DNA of 64,000 bases from Bathynomus jamesi (Eukaryota; Arthropoda; Malacostraca; Isopoda; Cirolanidae), in NCBI GenBank assembly GCA_023014485.1, contig JAJOZX010002704.1, positions 172,001 to 236,000 of the forward strand. The letters run 5' to 3'. The translations under genes and the position numbers were made by a program. The notes beneath the pieces are model-generated. The model ran no database searches. It was not told where the DNA came from and saw only the letters and a list, made by a program, of their open reading frames with translations. Position 1 is the first letter of the stretch. The number at the start of each line of letters is the position of its first letter. This document shows, piece by piece, positions 32,191 to 43,478 of the stretch.

Positions 32191-33850
32191 CGTAAAGAAC
32201 GACGCTTGTATAGGAGATATTCCGCGCAAGACGAGAAAGAGAAAACAACAAATGAAAAAATGAAGTACCACCTGGGAATCGAACCCGGATCTTCCGATTG
32301 CCGGTCAGACGCGATAACCACTACACCATGGACTTCACTCTTCCAAATGCCGTAATTCCTCTACATACTCGCAGAAACCAATGCCCCAAGGGGGCACCTC
32401 CCGCATGCCGTAACATTATATACATTCAACTGCAAAGAACACGCAGTATAAATAACGTAAAGAACGACGCTTGTATAGGAGATATTCCGCGCAAGACGAG
32501 AAAGAGAAAACAACAAATGAAAAAATGAAGTACCACCTGGGAATCGAACCCGGGATCTTCGATTGCCGGTCAGACGCGATAACCACTACACCATGGACTT
32601 CACTCTTCCAAATGCCGTAATTCCTCTACATACTCGCAGAAACCAATGCCCCAAGGGGGCACCTCCCGCATGCCGTAACATTATATACATTCAACTGCAA
32701 AGAACACGCAGTATAAATAACGTAAAGAACGACGCTTGTATAGGAGATATTCCGCGCAAGACGAGAAAGAGAAAACAACAAATGAAAAATGAAGTACCAC
32801 CTGCCCCCTTGGGGCATTGGTTTCTGCGAGTATGTAGAGGAATTACGGCATTTGGAAGAGTGAAGTCCATGGTGTAGTGGTTATCGCGTCTGACCGGCAA
32901 TCGGAAGATCCCGGGTTCGATTCCCAGGTGGTACTTCATTTTTTCATTTGTTGTTTTCTCTTTCTCGTCTTGCGCGGAATATCTCCTATACAAGCGTCGT
33001 TCTTTACGTTATTTATACTGCGTGTTCTTTGCAGTTGAATGTATATAATGTTACGGCATGCGGGAGGTGCCCCCTTGGGGCATTGGTTTCTGCGAGTATG
33101 TAGAGGAATTACGGCATTTGGAAGAGTGAAGTCCATGGTGTAGTGGTTATCGCGTCTGACCGGCAATCGGAAGATCCCGGGTTCGATTCCCAGGTGGTAC
33201 TTCATTTTTTCATTTGTTGTTTTCTCTTTCTCGTCTTGCGCGGAATATCTCCTATACAAGCGTCGTTCTTTACGTTATTTATACTGCGTGTTCTTTGCAG
33301 TTGAATGTATATAATGTTACGGCATGCGGGAGGTGCCCCCTTGGGGCATTGGTTTCTGCGAGTATGTAGAGGAATTACGGCATTTGGAAGAGTGAAGTCC
33401 ATGGTGTAGTGGTTATCGCGTCTGACCGGCAATCGGAAGATCCCGGGTTCGATTCCCAGGTGGTACTTCATTTTTTCATTTGTTGTTTTCTCTTTCTCGT
33501 CTTGCGCGGAATATCTCCTATACAAGCGTCGTTCTTTACGTTATTTATACTGCGTGTTCTTTGCAGTTGAATGTATATAATGTTACGGCATGCGGGAGGT
33601 GCCCCCTTGGGGCATTGGTTTCTGCGAGTATGTAGAGGAATTACGGCATTTGGAAGAGTGAAGTCCATGTGTAGTGGTTATCGCGTCTGACCGGCAATCG
33701 GAAGATCCCGGGTTCGATTCCCAGGTGGTACTTCATTTTTTCATTTGTTGTTTTCTCTTTCTCGTCTTGCGCGGAATATCTCCTATACAAGCGTCGTTCT
33801 TTACGTTATTTATACTGCGTGTTCTTTGCAGTTGAATGTATATATATATA
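32191..33850. repeat. tRNA-like tandem array (265-266 bp units) with an orientation switch
   Basis: Units start at 32191, 32456 and 32721 in one orientation (265 bp steps). From 32803 the same unit runs in the opposite orientation at 32804, 33070, 33336 and 33602 (266 bp steps). Each unit holds a tRNA-like part (plus-strand copies: gaagtccatggtgtagtggt ... cccgggttcgattcccagg), with A- and B-box-like sequences and an anticodon-like stem tctga/tcgga. It also holds a hairpin around gcccccttggggc and a tail ending ttgaatgtatataatg. The arrays begin and end at (TA)n. The tRNA-like part lacks U33 and has a mismatched T stem, so it is SINE-like and not a tRNA gene. Confidence 0.85.
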
Positions 33851-33855
33851 TATAT

Positions 33856-34440
33856 CGGCTATTGATTGGTGGCGTGGACCACTGTATGGGGTCATATATA
33901 GGTAAAACTAAAAGACATTTAAAATCTCGTATTTATGAACATCTCGGTAAATCGGTCCGTACAAATTTACCCCTTGGCAAACCACCTAATTCTCTCATAC
34001 GTAATCACTCGCACAACAATAACCACCCAATTTCACAGTCTAATTTCACCGTACTTGCTGCTGGAAGCTCTGACCTTAAGCTTAAAATTATGGAGTCTCT
34101 TTATTTATAAACTAAAACCAGACCTAAATTCTGACGAATCATCGATAGATCTGCTATGTTTTGGTTAAGGTACTAGTTTATTTTATTTACATTTCAGTTT
34201 TAATGCTTTTACTTTTTATAATTTTAACTTTTTAACTTCACATTTATTTACCTTTTAGTTTTAATGTTTTACATTTTCTTAGCTACTTTTTATAATTTTT
34301 TTTTTTTAAAGTTTATTTTAAATTGTTATTAAGCAATTTGTATTTTGTAATTTTCTATGTGATTTGGAATTTTATTGTTTTAGCCCTGAAGATGGAATTA
34401 GTGCATTCCGAAACGTTGGTACTATTAAACCTTGAAGGAT
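33856..34440 (+). pseudogene. Penelope-like element 3' fragment: GIY-YIG endonuclease and tail
   Basis: The frame contains GSYIGKTKRHLKSRIYEHLG (YIG half of a GIY-YIG endonuclease), then SVRTNLPLGKPPNSLIRNH and LKLKIMESLYL, the order of the Penelope-like C-terminal endonuclease. A one-base shift near 34100 moves the end (KLKPDLNSDESSIDLLCFG) to another frame. The 5' side is cut off at a (TA)n run, so the reverse transcriptase is absent. The AT-rich 3' region carries a hammerhead-like motif. Confidence 0.75.
34386..34414 (+). ncRNA. Hammerhead ribozyme-like core motif in the Penelope tail
   Basis: CTGAAGA at 34386-34392 is followed by a helix GGAAT/ATTCC (34394-34398 with 34405-34409) and GAAAC at 34410-34414. 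This is the catalytic core arrangement CUGANGA, stem II, GAAA. Penelope-like elements are known to carry hammerhead motifs. Stems I and III are not convincing by eye, so self-cleavage is uncertain. Confidence 0.4.
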
Positions 34441-34470
34441 GTTTGTATTTTCTCTGGTGTTCCTGTTCAT

Positions 34471-34528
<58 letters not shown>

Positions 34529-34529
34529 C

Positions 34530-34992
34530 CTTTCAATCTTTCAGGTGTTCCGTGCGATAATCCCTCATTTCGTAAAGGTTAGGCTTGTTACTCCATACTC
34601 TCGAATTGGACTCGTGAAGTAGGGAGTTGGTTTCTTGCGCTCTTCACTTCACATAGCCAGGTAGTCCCGGTTCATCTGGTATTGTTCTATTGTTCTGAAT
34701 CAGGCGTCTAGTCTTCTTCTGAAGAGTTGCATCACTACACCAGTCGTGTTCTGTAATTCCTTGGCTTTCTCACAGCAAAGTTATTTTCCTTCAGGGTTGA
34801 AGATGTTCTTTGTCTAGCCTTTAGTTTGGAAACACGACACAGTCTTCCTTTCCCTCTTTCCACTGTTGTTTGAGTGATTATAGGTTTTCAAAGTGAGATT
34901 AGGAGCTATTTTTCCCATTATTTTCCATGTAATTTCATTCTTTGCATTCACTGATCTTGGCTGTGAAGCTTCTTTGAATCCCTTCTAGTTAA
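34530..34992 (-). pseudogene. LINE 3' end fragment
   Basis: It matches the fragment at 3095-3566 along its length in the same orientation: ttccgtgcgat, tcaggcgtctag, ttcagggttgaagatgttc, tgtctagcctttag. It codes on the minus strand for the C-terminal end of LINE ORF2, with several breaks. Confidence 0.6.
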
Positions 34993-35028
<36 letters not shown>

Positions 35029-35056
35029 AACTCAGAATGGTCCCCTGAGAAATTTA

Positions 35057-35829
35057 TATGTTAAACACAGACCGTGCATGGAACAAGGAACTCTTCTGGA
35101 AAATTAAATCCACTATAGTCCGAATAAGTAATGGTAAATGACAAATACCATAGTTTTTCTTTTTCATGATGCTAGCCCGACGTGGGCAACGGGTCTCTCG
35201 CAAAGAGATCCCATAAATATAGCTTCCCTCACCAGCTATCTGCAAAGCAGACAGGATCCAGCTTTGGGACATGGACCTAGGGTTTAAAGCAAGCCTAGTC
35301 CCTACATTCAGAACCTCTATATAAGTAAAAGACTCGTTGCATTCACGTCGGATTGAATAAACAAAGAAAAAGGGGTAACTATTGTATTTTTAGCCAAAAA
35401 ACCAAAACTTAAACCTCAACCGGGCACGTGTTACGTGCCTTGAAAAGTGGACGCTCAATGTCCCGGTTGAGGTTTAAGTTTTGGTTTTTTGGCTAAAAAT
35501 ACAATAGTTACCCCTTTTTCTTTGTTTATTCAATCCGACGTGAATGCAACGAGTCTTTTACTTATATAGAGGTTCTGAATGTAGGGACTAGGCTTGCTTT
35601 AAACCCTAGGTCCATGTCCCAAAGCTGGATCCTGTCTGCTTTGCAGATAGCTGGTGAGGGAAGCTATATTTATGGGATCTCTTTGCGAGAGACCCGTTGC
35701 CCACGTCGGGCTAGCATCATGAAAAAGAAAAACTATGGTATTTGTCATTTACCATTACTTATTCGGACTATAGTGGATTTAATTTTCCCAGAAGAGTTCC
35801 TTGTTCCATGCACGGTCTGTGTTTAACAT
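35057..35829. repeat. Inverted repeat, two 368-bp arms with a 37-bp spacer
   Basis: The left arm 35057-35424 and right arm 35462-35829 are reverse complements of equal length, nearly identical by eye. The spacer is 35425-35461. The single-copy form of the arm is found at 8184-9336. Outer ends abut (TA)n. Open frames within the arms are the same in both and carry no known motif. Confidence 0.9.
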
Positions 35830-35848
35830 ATATATATATATATATATG

Positions 35849-36122
35849 CAGTGCTTTTTTTGCGACGGTAGGCGCCGGTACGGCGTATCGACACCTTTTT
35901 TCAGAGCGACGTCGACACACGTCCGCTCAAATAAATTAACGTTCCCATATCGACTGACTCATTTGGCGGGAACAAAAAAATTCACATGAATTAAAAGCTC
36001 ATCACAAATTCAATAGAGAAGGGGGAGGGGGCGCAGAAAGAGGGGAGGGGTGGAAGAGGAATTTCACAGTTTATAAAGATATGAGTACCGGCACCTCTTT
36101 TTTTACAAAAAAAAAAACACTG
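35849..36122. mobile_element. Small hAT-like non-autonomous element
   Basis: The ends cagtgctttttttgc ... gccggtac and gtaccggcac ... aaaaaaacactg are imperfect inverted repeats of about 33 bp. It lies between (TA)n and a LINE fragment. No clear 8-bp duplication is seen, so the assignment rests on the termini. Confidence 0.5.
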
Positions 36123-36835
36123 AATAGTTAAGGGGATCTTAAGAGTGAGCAATACTCCAGTTTGTGTATGATCAATGTTTTCAACAGAGGAATCATTATA
36201 TTCCTGTCTCTTTTGAAGGTTTCAAATTTCGCGTCTTCAGTCATTATAACTTTTTAATCTTTTGCTTTAGAGTTTCTCTGAATTTTATGTTCATTTTGGA
36301 TATAGTATTCCATGGATTTTTGGTCCTCCCTTCTTCCGTACCTTAATAGTTGAAATTTCTTAGTGTTAAATTTCATATTGTTGCTTTTTGACCCACTGAA
36401 GTCTCTGCTCATGTCTGTTTGTAGAGATTCCATATCATCTGGGTTTCTTATTTTTCTACTAATTTTGTCATCAGCAAAGGATGTTAGTGTGCTATCACTG
36501 ATAACCAGTGGCGGCTCGTCGGTAGGCACTGCGGAACTGCAGCACCCCTAAATTTTTTATTTACAATTGAAATAATCAAGAACAATATAAGGATGAGCTC
36601 ACTGAATAACTTTTTCAATAACTTTTGAAACTTTTATTCATTGCTCAATGCTCATCCTTTTATTTCAGTAATTATTTCAACCCATTCTTAGAGACAGCAC
36701 CCCTAGAATTTTTAGTCACGAGCCGCCACTGCTGATAACTTCATCATCTATATCAGTTACCGTGATTATGAATACTGCAGTAGTGGAGCTAATACCTTGT
36801 GGTACTACGGGTCTCTGAGTCTGATAATAAATAAA
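36123..36835 (-). pseudogene. LINE reverse transcriptase fragment split by a small hAT element
   Basis: Reading right to left: VVPQGISSTTAVF and ITVTDIDDEVIS; then the hAT insertion at 36506-36731; then DSTLTSFADD (the YxDD-type box), KISRKIRNPDDMESLQTDM and MKFNTKKFQLLRYG. Close to 36125-36240 it continues with the EDAKFET and EYCSLL blocks. It is the same family as 7183-7530. Confidence 0.7.
36498..36739. mobile_element. hAT MITE (226 bp) with perfect 8-bp target duplication
   Basis: CAGTGGCGGCTCGT at 36506 and its complement ACGAGCCGCCACTG ending at 36731 are flanked by ctgataac on both sides (36498-36505 and 36732-36739). No coding. It is of the same terminal family as the element in the Polinton capsid gene. 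Confidence 0.92.
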
Positions 36836-36861
36836 TAAATATATATATATATATATATATA

Positions 36862-38784
36862 TGTAGCGGATCGACAAGAAATAGACCAACAAATCGACAG
36901 ATATACTTTCTTTCCACGCTACCATAAAACAGTTTGGAACACACGTGGGCAAGAGTCAAACAATGGAGCGTCTATTTCTCCCCAGTGGGAGCGAACGAAA
37001 ACCGTTAACAACTAAAAGACGCGTGGACAAAGCGTCTTAAGAATGAAGTCTACGTCACAGGCCTACGGTATAAAAGGAGCTTCCACTTATACTCACTCTC
37101 ACTCACTCGTACGCACGTCATCACGTGAGCAGCGCGTCCACCAGCCGCTGTCCGGCCCCCTGGCCGAGGGGCCGTGGCCGCTACTTTCTTCAAGGCCTAC
37201 AGTTATCATCAAGTAAGATCTACAGACCGCCTGCAGAAGTAATCCTTCGAGGCCCAACCGGAATCACTTCGGGCCTGCGGTTTGCCGGGTCGGCCTTCAA
37301 GTTTCTCTACATTCCTCGAGATTATTCAGCACCACAGGCTGATCATAAGGCCAGCCTGCACCTCGAGAAGTAACATCACCTCAGGCCTCCACGAAGCCTA
37401 CATCCATCATCTCAAGAGGCTTAACGGACAACGACAACTCCAATCTGCGTAATAGGTTCATTTTCAACCCGGCTTCAACAAAGTTTACGTCACCATAAGA
37501 TAAGTACCCCCTATTCTAAGTGCTCTTGAAGCCTACATTAGCCTACCGCCGAACAGCAGGCTACTCTCCCAAAGTGAGTAATTAAACATTCCCATTGACT
37601 CCCGTTAATAACGCAGTAGACCACTTTTCTCTACTGCAGGCCTAATTCATATACCGTGTATATTCCCTCAACTATCATTAGGCCGAACGGTAGGCCTGTC
37701 ATCCAATTCAAGTGTCATTTTTATACCGTTATTTCCGCGTATCATCCGTTATTCTGTTCAATTCACATATTTACGTGTTAACTAAACATTCTCTTGACGT
37801 AATCACTTAACATCACATAATGTTCTTGTATATAAATGATATTTGTGCAAGCATTACAATCCATTATAATTAGGCCGCATCAATTATTCCTTGTGAATCC
37901 ATACAATCATTTAGCCTACTTAATCAGTGTCATGTTTTCCATTCAATGTACCAAACGCACGTGCATTTTTTATAGCAATTATTAGGCCCATTCAATGTTC
38001 TATGTTGCATGCCATTACATACCATCGATGAGTACTGTACATTACGTATTACCTCAATTAAGCTATTAACATTTCATTTCATTACCTAGGTCTATGCCAT
38101 AAGCATAACATAAACTACCAATTAATTACTGTCAATTCTTTGTTATACCACCGTGAATAAGTAACGGTTTTTTACGTACAAAATAAAGTACCGAGGCTTA
38201 TTCTATTTAGAGTACCAAAACGTACGCGTTCACGGTGTCATTAATAGGCCTCTTTCACAGATCATTTATGCATAATCTGTAGTTTCCCTAATCGGTGTAT
38301 TACATAACCTATTTGTTATATTATTACGTGCATGCATTATTTTTGTATTCACCATCTCATATTTCAGGTTGTGTCTCATTTTGTATAACATTAAGCCTCA
38401 CATAAACGAGCGCATTTCAAAGGTGTCCCATTTTGTATACCATTAAGCCTCACATAAACGAGCGCATATTTCAAAGGTCATTATCGAACTGTTAAGCTTT
38501 CTAGTCAGTCTTACCATTGTATTTTCACTGTGAAAATTAATATAAATATTTTCTTAATTAAACTACACAAAAACATAAGGTGTCTTTTATAACCTTAATA
38601 TTAATTTGCTTGGGCGTAAATCAAACTGGTGACCCTCGCTGCCATTTCGGTCACTTCCAATAGTATGGTGGATCTACTCAAATAGCCTTTCATTAATAAG
38701 CAATCAGTCAGTCATTGCATCAATTAATCATTGCATACAATTAAATCATTATCATCTTAAACGGCTAAAACTAGGTCCACTATA
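36862..38784 (+). repeat. 5' LTR
   Basis: It starts TGTAGCGG and ends CTATA (probably CTACA originally). It has a TATA box, TATAAAAG, at 37069-37076, a downstream CT-rich start region (cactcactc), a short internal tandem duplication (aagcctcacataaacgagcg, near 38390-38470) and an AATAAA near 38183. Confidence 0.85.
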
Positions 38785-40058
38785 AATTGGTGACCCTGGA
38801 GTGACTCGAACTTATTTTACGTTATTTATTCACAGTGATCCTTGTGCTTAGCTATTACTGACCATTTCATTTTCTGCAGCTATATCAAATTTCTATGTAC
38901 GTACGGTATTCATAAATTCAGTGAAATTAAATAGGCCTACTTGCAAACAGTGATATGCGTTTCGCGCGGTACCTTATTAACTAATGTCTTACTGCCTCGC
39001 GGTCATGGGCCGCGGCACAATCATCGCACCTTTCAAATTCCCGAGTGCGTCCCCCTGAGTCGAGTCTCACTGCCTCCTGACGGCAGGGGCGCGGCGACCC
39101 CTTGGAGAAGCCACCACTGGCATTGGGTCCTGCTCCGCCGTCATACGGATCGTGGAGGGACTCACGAAATTCACCACCTAACGCCTCAGGACAACACTCA
39201 CCCCCCACCCACCCCAGCGCTGCAGTCAGTCCCAAATTCGTTCAAACGGCGCATTCTTTCGTCACCATCTCGTCCAAAAATATTCAACGGTCCCGTCTCG
39301 GCCGTTGTATGGTAAATCATTTGGCGACAAATCTGGTGACGCGCCTTATTGCATCAGCGAATTTTTTTTCCGCAAGCACGACCGGTTACCCTTCCCCATC
39401 CCTACGGGAAGGCCAAAAAGAAAGCATTCTTTTCGTCAACGAGCAGAGCATCCACGCAAAACAGACACTTCAAGCACAGGGTTGGCGATCCCCTGCCTTC
39501 ATCAACTGTCTCTTTGCATCATTCCGTGGATTACTTCCTGCTGCTCGTGGACTCGAACGACGTTTCTTTTTCTCCCTTCGGCAGGAGCGACCTCGACGAC
39601 AACATCCACACGACGAGTTACGGGCACAGCATTCGAACTCAGACAGTTCCCCGGCCCCTCTCGTTTCCTTCGTCCACTCTTCATTGCTCCACATTCCTGC
39701 CGAAGCCCAACCCCTGCGCAGGAGCGACCTCACGAGAACAACCAACGACGAGTTACGGGCACAGCATTCGAACTCCAACACAGTCCCCCCGCCCCTCTCG
39801 TTTCCTCCTTTCGCTCCTCACTGTCCCCCATTCCTGCCGTACCCCACCCCCACTCCCCTGCGGAACCCCCACCCCATACAACAGCGCCTCCTCTTCCGAG
39901 CATCTCCCCGCTCCGAGACGACCCTTCATTCCTTCCTGCGTCAGGAATACCACGACATACCAGGCCAAGCGTCAAATCTCGAAGTGGCCTCATCAGGTCT
40001 CTCAACAGAATGGTATTTCTTCTTAGTATCGTTCCTTCGTCTCTGAGAGGGAACTACT
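38785..40058 (+). other. LTR element interior with three overlapping open frames
   Basis: Between 39.1 and 40.05 kb all three plus-strand frames stay open for 225-314 codons. The sequence is C-rich and includes a tandem duplication of about 140 bp (39585-39720 and 39721-39860, tacgggcacagcattcgaac in each). The predicted proteins are Pro/Ser/Arg-rich without a recognised domain. The end (SVKSRSGLIRSLNRM) slightly resembles the C-terminal tail of gypsy integrases. I do not call a gene; base composition alone can keep stops rare. Confidence 0.5.
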
Positions 40059-41977
40059 TGTAGCGGATCGACAAGAAATAGACCAACAAATCGACAGACA
40101 TACTTTCTTTCCACGCTACCATAAAACAGTTTGGAACACACGTGGGCAAGAGTCAAACAATGGAGCGTCTATTTCTCCCCAATGGGAGCGAACGAAAACC
40201 GTTAACAACTAAAAGACGCGTGGACAAAGCGTCTTAAGAATGAAGTCTACGTCACAGGCCTACGGTATAAAAGGAGCTTCCACTTATACTCACTCTCACT
40301 CACTCGTACGCACGTCATCACGTGAGCAGCGCGTCCACCAGCCGCTGTCCGGCACCCTGGCCGAGGGGCCGTGGCCGCTACTTTCTTCAAGGCCTACAGT
40401 TATCATCAAGTAAGATCTACAGACCGCCTGCAGAAGTAATCCTTCGAGGCCCAACCGGAATCACTTCGGGCCTGCGGTTTGCCGGGTCGGCTTTCAAGTT
40501 TCTCTACATTCCTCGAGATTATTCAGCACCACAGGCTGATCATAAGGCCAGCCTGCACCTCGAGAAGTAACATCACCTCAGGCCTCCACGAAGCCTACAT
40601 CCATCATCTCAAGAGGCTTAACGGACAACGACAACTCCAATCTGCGTAATAGGTTCGTTTTCAACCCGCCTTCAACAAAGTTTACGTCACCATAAGATAA
40701 GTACCCCCTATTCTAAGTGCTCTTGAAGCCTACATTAGCCTACCGCCGAACAGCAGGCTACTCTCCCAAAGTGAGTAATTAAACATTCCCATTGACTCCC
40801 GTTAATAACGTAGTAGACCACTTTTCTCTACTGCAGGCCTAATTCATATACCGTGTATATTCCCTCAACTATCATTAGGCCGAACGGTAGGCCTGTCATC
40901 CAATTCAAGTGTTATTTTTATACCGTTATTTCCGCGTATCATCCGTTATTCTGTTCAATTCACATATTTACGTGTTAACTAAACATTCTCTTGACGTAAT
41001 CACTTAACATCACATAATGTTCTTGTATATAAATGATATTTGTGCAAGCATTACAATCCATTATAATTAGGCCGCATCAATTATTCCTTGTGAATCCATA
41101 CAATCATTTAGCCTACTTAATCAGTGTCATGTTTTCCATTCAAACCAAACGCACGTGCATTCTTTATAGCAATTATTAGGCCCATTCAATGTTCTATGTT
41201 GCATGCCATTACATACCATCGATGAGTACTGTACATTACGTATTACCTCAATTAAGCTATTAACATTTCATTTCATTACCTAGGTCTATGCCATAAGCAT
41301 AACATAAACTACCAATTAATTACTGTCAATTCTTTGTTATACCACCGTGAATAAGTAACGGTTTTTTACGTACAAAATAAAGTACCGAGGCTTATTCTAT
41401 TTAGAGTACCAAACGTACGCGTTCACGGTGTCATTAATAGGCCTCTTTCACAGATCATTTATGCATAATCTGTAGTTTCCCTAATCGGTGTATTACATAA
41501 CCTATTTGTTATATTATTACGTGCATGCATTATTTTTGTATTCACCATCTCATATTTCAGGTTGTGTCTCATTTTGTATAACATTAAGCCTCACATAAAC
41601 GAGCGCATTTCAAAGGTGTCCCATTTTGTATACCATTAAGCCTCACATAAACGAGCGCATATTTCAAAGGTCATTATCGAACTGTTAAGCTTTCTAGTCA
41701 GTCTTACCATTGTATTTTCACTGTGAAAATTAATATAAATATTTTCTTAATTAAACTACACAAAAACATAAGGTGTCTTTTATAACCTTAATATTAATTT
41801 GCTTGGGCGTAAATCAAGCTGGTGACCCTCGCTGCCATTTCGGTCACTTCCAATAGTATGGTGGATCTACTCAAATAGCCTTTCATTAATAAGCAATCAG
41901 TCAGTCATTGCATCAATTAATCATTGCATACAATTAAATCATTATCACCTTAAACGGCTAAAACTAGGTCCACTATA
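40059..41977 (+). repeat. 3' LTR
   Basis: Copy of 36862-38784 with few differences, for example a 4-bp deletion near 41140 (tcaaaccaaacg against tcaatgtaccaaacg). It repeats the TATA box near 40266-40273. Confidence 0.85.
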
Positions 41978-41982
41978 TATAT

Positions 41983-42034
<52 letters not shown>

Positions 42035-42037
<3 letters not shown>

Positions 42038-42628
42038 GGTGTTTCAAAAGTCTTTACCCTTTTTTTCCCGAAGGACCTAAGGTGACCATACATTCAACAC
42101 AAACCTTTATAAAATGTTTATTGATTTTCCGCCAACTTGGTGCATCTTATCCAACGCGTTCGGAAAGATTTGAGCAGATTGCGGAACAATTGCGTGTCGT
42201 TTTGCATCGATTCAAGGACCGCTGACAATACTCGAACAAATGTCTCACGAGAATTTCGATCTTCGACATCCGGGATCGCATCCAACTGCTCCTCTGCGCG
42301 AGCTTTCACAATTGCGCCCAAATTCTCTGCTGGGTTAAGGTCAGGCGAGTTGCCCGGCCACCGTCCGAACCCGGAGTAACGAAAGAAATCAAGTTTCTGC
42401 TCGTCCAAGAGCGCGTGAGTCGCGTTGGCCTTCATGCAACCAGCCATGTCGTGAAGGAAAGTCACTTGATCGAACCTTCCTTGTCGATTTCGAGAAGTCC
42501 GCAGAAATGGAAGCACCTTTTCCTTCAACACATGTTCGCGGAAATAAGCGCCATCCCAGGATTGACCGTACGGTTTAACATCCTTGGGGAAAAAAAGGGT
42601 AAAGACTTTTGAAACACCCTTTATATCC
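42035..42628 (-). mobile_element. Internally deleted Tc1-like element with transposase C-terminus
   Basis: The terminal inverted repeats are gggtgtttcaaaagtcttta and taaagacttttgaaacaccc, next to (TA)n. A minus-strand frame of 137 codons (42531-42118) covers the C-terminal half of a Tc1/IS630-type transposase: FLHDMAGCMKANATHALLDE (the first Asp kept, the usual N-A-P changed), then GRWPGNSPDLNPAENLGAIV with the acidic last position. The N-terminal half is absent, so it cannot transpose itself. Confidence 0.8.
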
Positions 42629-42639
42629 AGAATTTTACC

Positions 42640-43472
42640 TTACATTACTTCCAAGCTAGAATGCATTCTATCCCACTCTCCTTTCACTGAAATCTCCATT
42701 TTAGCAGATTTCAATGTTCACCACCACCTTTGGCTTTACTCCCATTTCACTGACACCCCTGGTGAAGTAGCTTACAAATTCTCCATCCTGAATGACCTTG
42801 AGCAGATTGCACAGCATCCTACTAGTATCCCCGATTGCCTTAGAGATAGGCCCAACATTCTGAATTTACTTTTTACCACTTATCCTTCTTCTTACTCTGT
42901 CAAACATTTTTCTCCGTTGTACTCCTCCGACCACAATCTTATATTTGTTTCTTGTCCTATCGCTCCAATTCGGCCTTTGGCACTTTGGTGTTACTGAGTG
43001 GGTGGCCTTTAGACAAACTCCTTTGATTTCCCATGGAATGATTACAGCTTCTGTAGCCGAAAGCATATTTTATCCCATATTCTATTCCTAGTTCTAATGT
43101 AAAAAACTTTGGTTTAACTTTGCTTGCTTTAATGCTATCCGCAACAGAGAGGAGGATTTCAGAAGATACCATCGCCATCCAACTCCTGACACACTCAGCT
43201 TATATTTCTGCCTGGAATTGTACAAAATCTGTTCTTTAATTCGCCAAAAATTCCTTCATCCGACAAAAATGTGAAAACCTATCCAAACCTCTGACTTTTG
43301 GTCATCCTTCTTTCGATATTTTGGTGAAACCTTTTCTATTGGCGCTAGATATATCAAAAGTTTTTGATAGAGTCTGACACAAATCTTTAATTTCCAAACC
43401 GCCCTCCTTCGGTTTCGAGGCTTCTATCTGTGTCTTTATCTCTAATTTCCTTTCTGGCCGATCAGTGGCTGC
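42640..43472 (+). pseudogene. Jockey-type LINE, endonuclease and start of reverse transcriptase
   Basis: It contains the AP endonuclease block ISILADFNVHHHLW and SSDHNLIFVSCPI, a broken linker at 43.0-43.3 kb, then ALDISKVFDRVWH (motif A of the reverse transcriptase) and FLSGRSVAAVV, where the hAT element is inserted. There are internal deletions and stops. This LINE type is common in decapod crustaceans, from memory of such proteins. Confidence 0.7.
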
Positions 43473-43478
43473 GGTTGT

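Larger units (their letters stand above)
36862..41977 (+). mobile_element. Non-autonomous LTR retrotransposon, large LTRs and short interior
   Basis: Two direct repeats of about 1.92 kb flank 1.27 kb. After the first LTR a primer-binding-site-like attggtgaccctggagtgac follows, and before the second a purine run (gagaggga). The element is inserted in (TA)n. No reverse transcriptase, protease or integrase is present. The LTRs differ by roughly a dozen substitutions and a few small indels by eye (under 1 percent), which points to recent insertion. Confidence 0.85.

Noticed and set aside
32877..32935. True tRNA gene in each array unit
   Set aside because: The anticodon loop lacks U33, the T stem has a mismatch and the acceptor stem needs a bulge; it is SINE-like.
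32563..33668. Repeated open frames of about 105 codons with Lys/Arg-rich ends in the tandem array
   Set aside because: They are the same repeat unit read on both strands and contain the tRNA-like segment; frames stay open only because the unit is repeated.
39102..40063. Three long proteins in the LTR element interior
   Set aside because: Overlapping frames of Pro/Ser/Arg-rich composition; stop codons are rare in such C-rich DNA. No domain could be supported.
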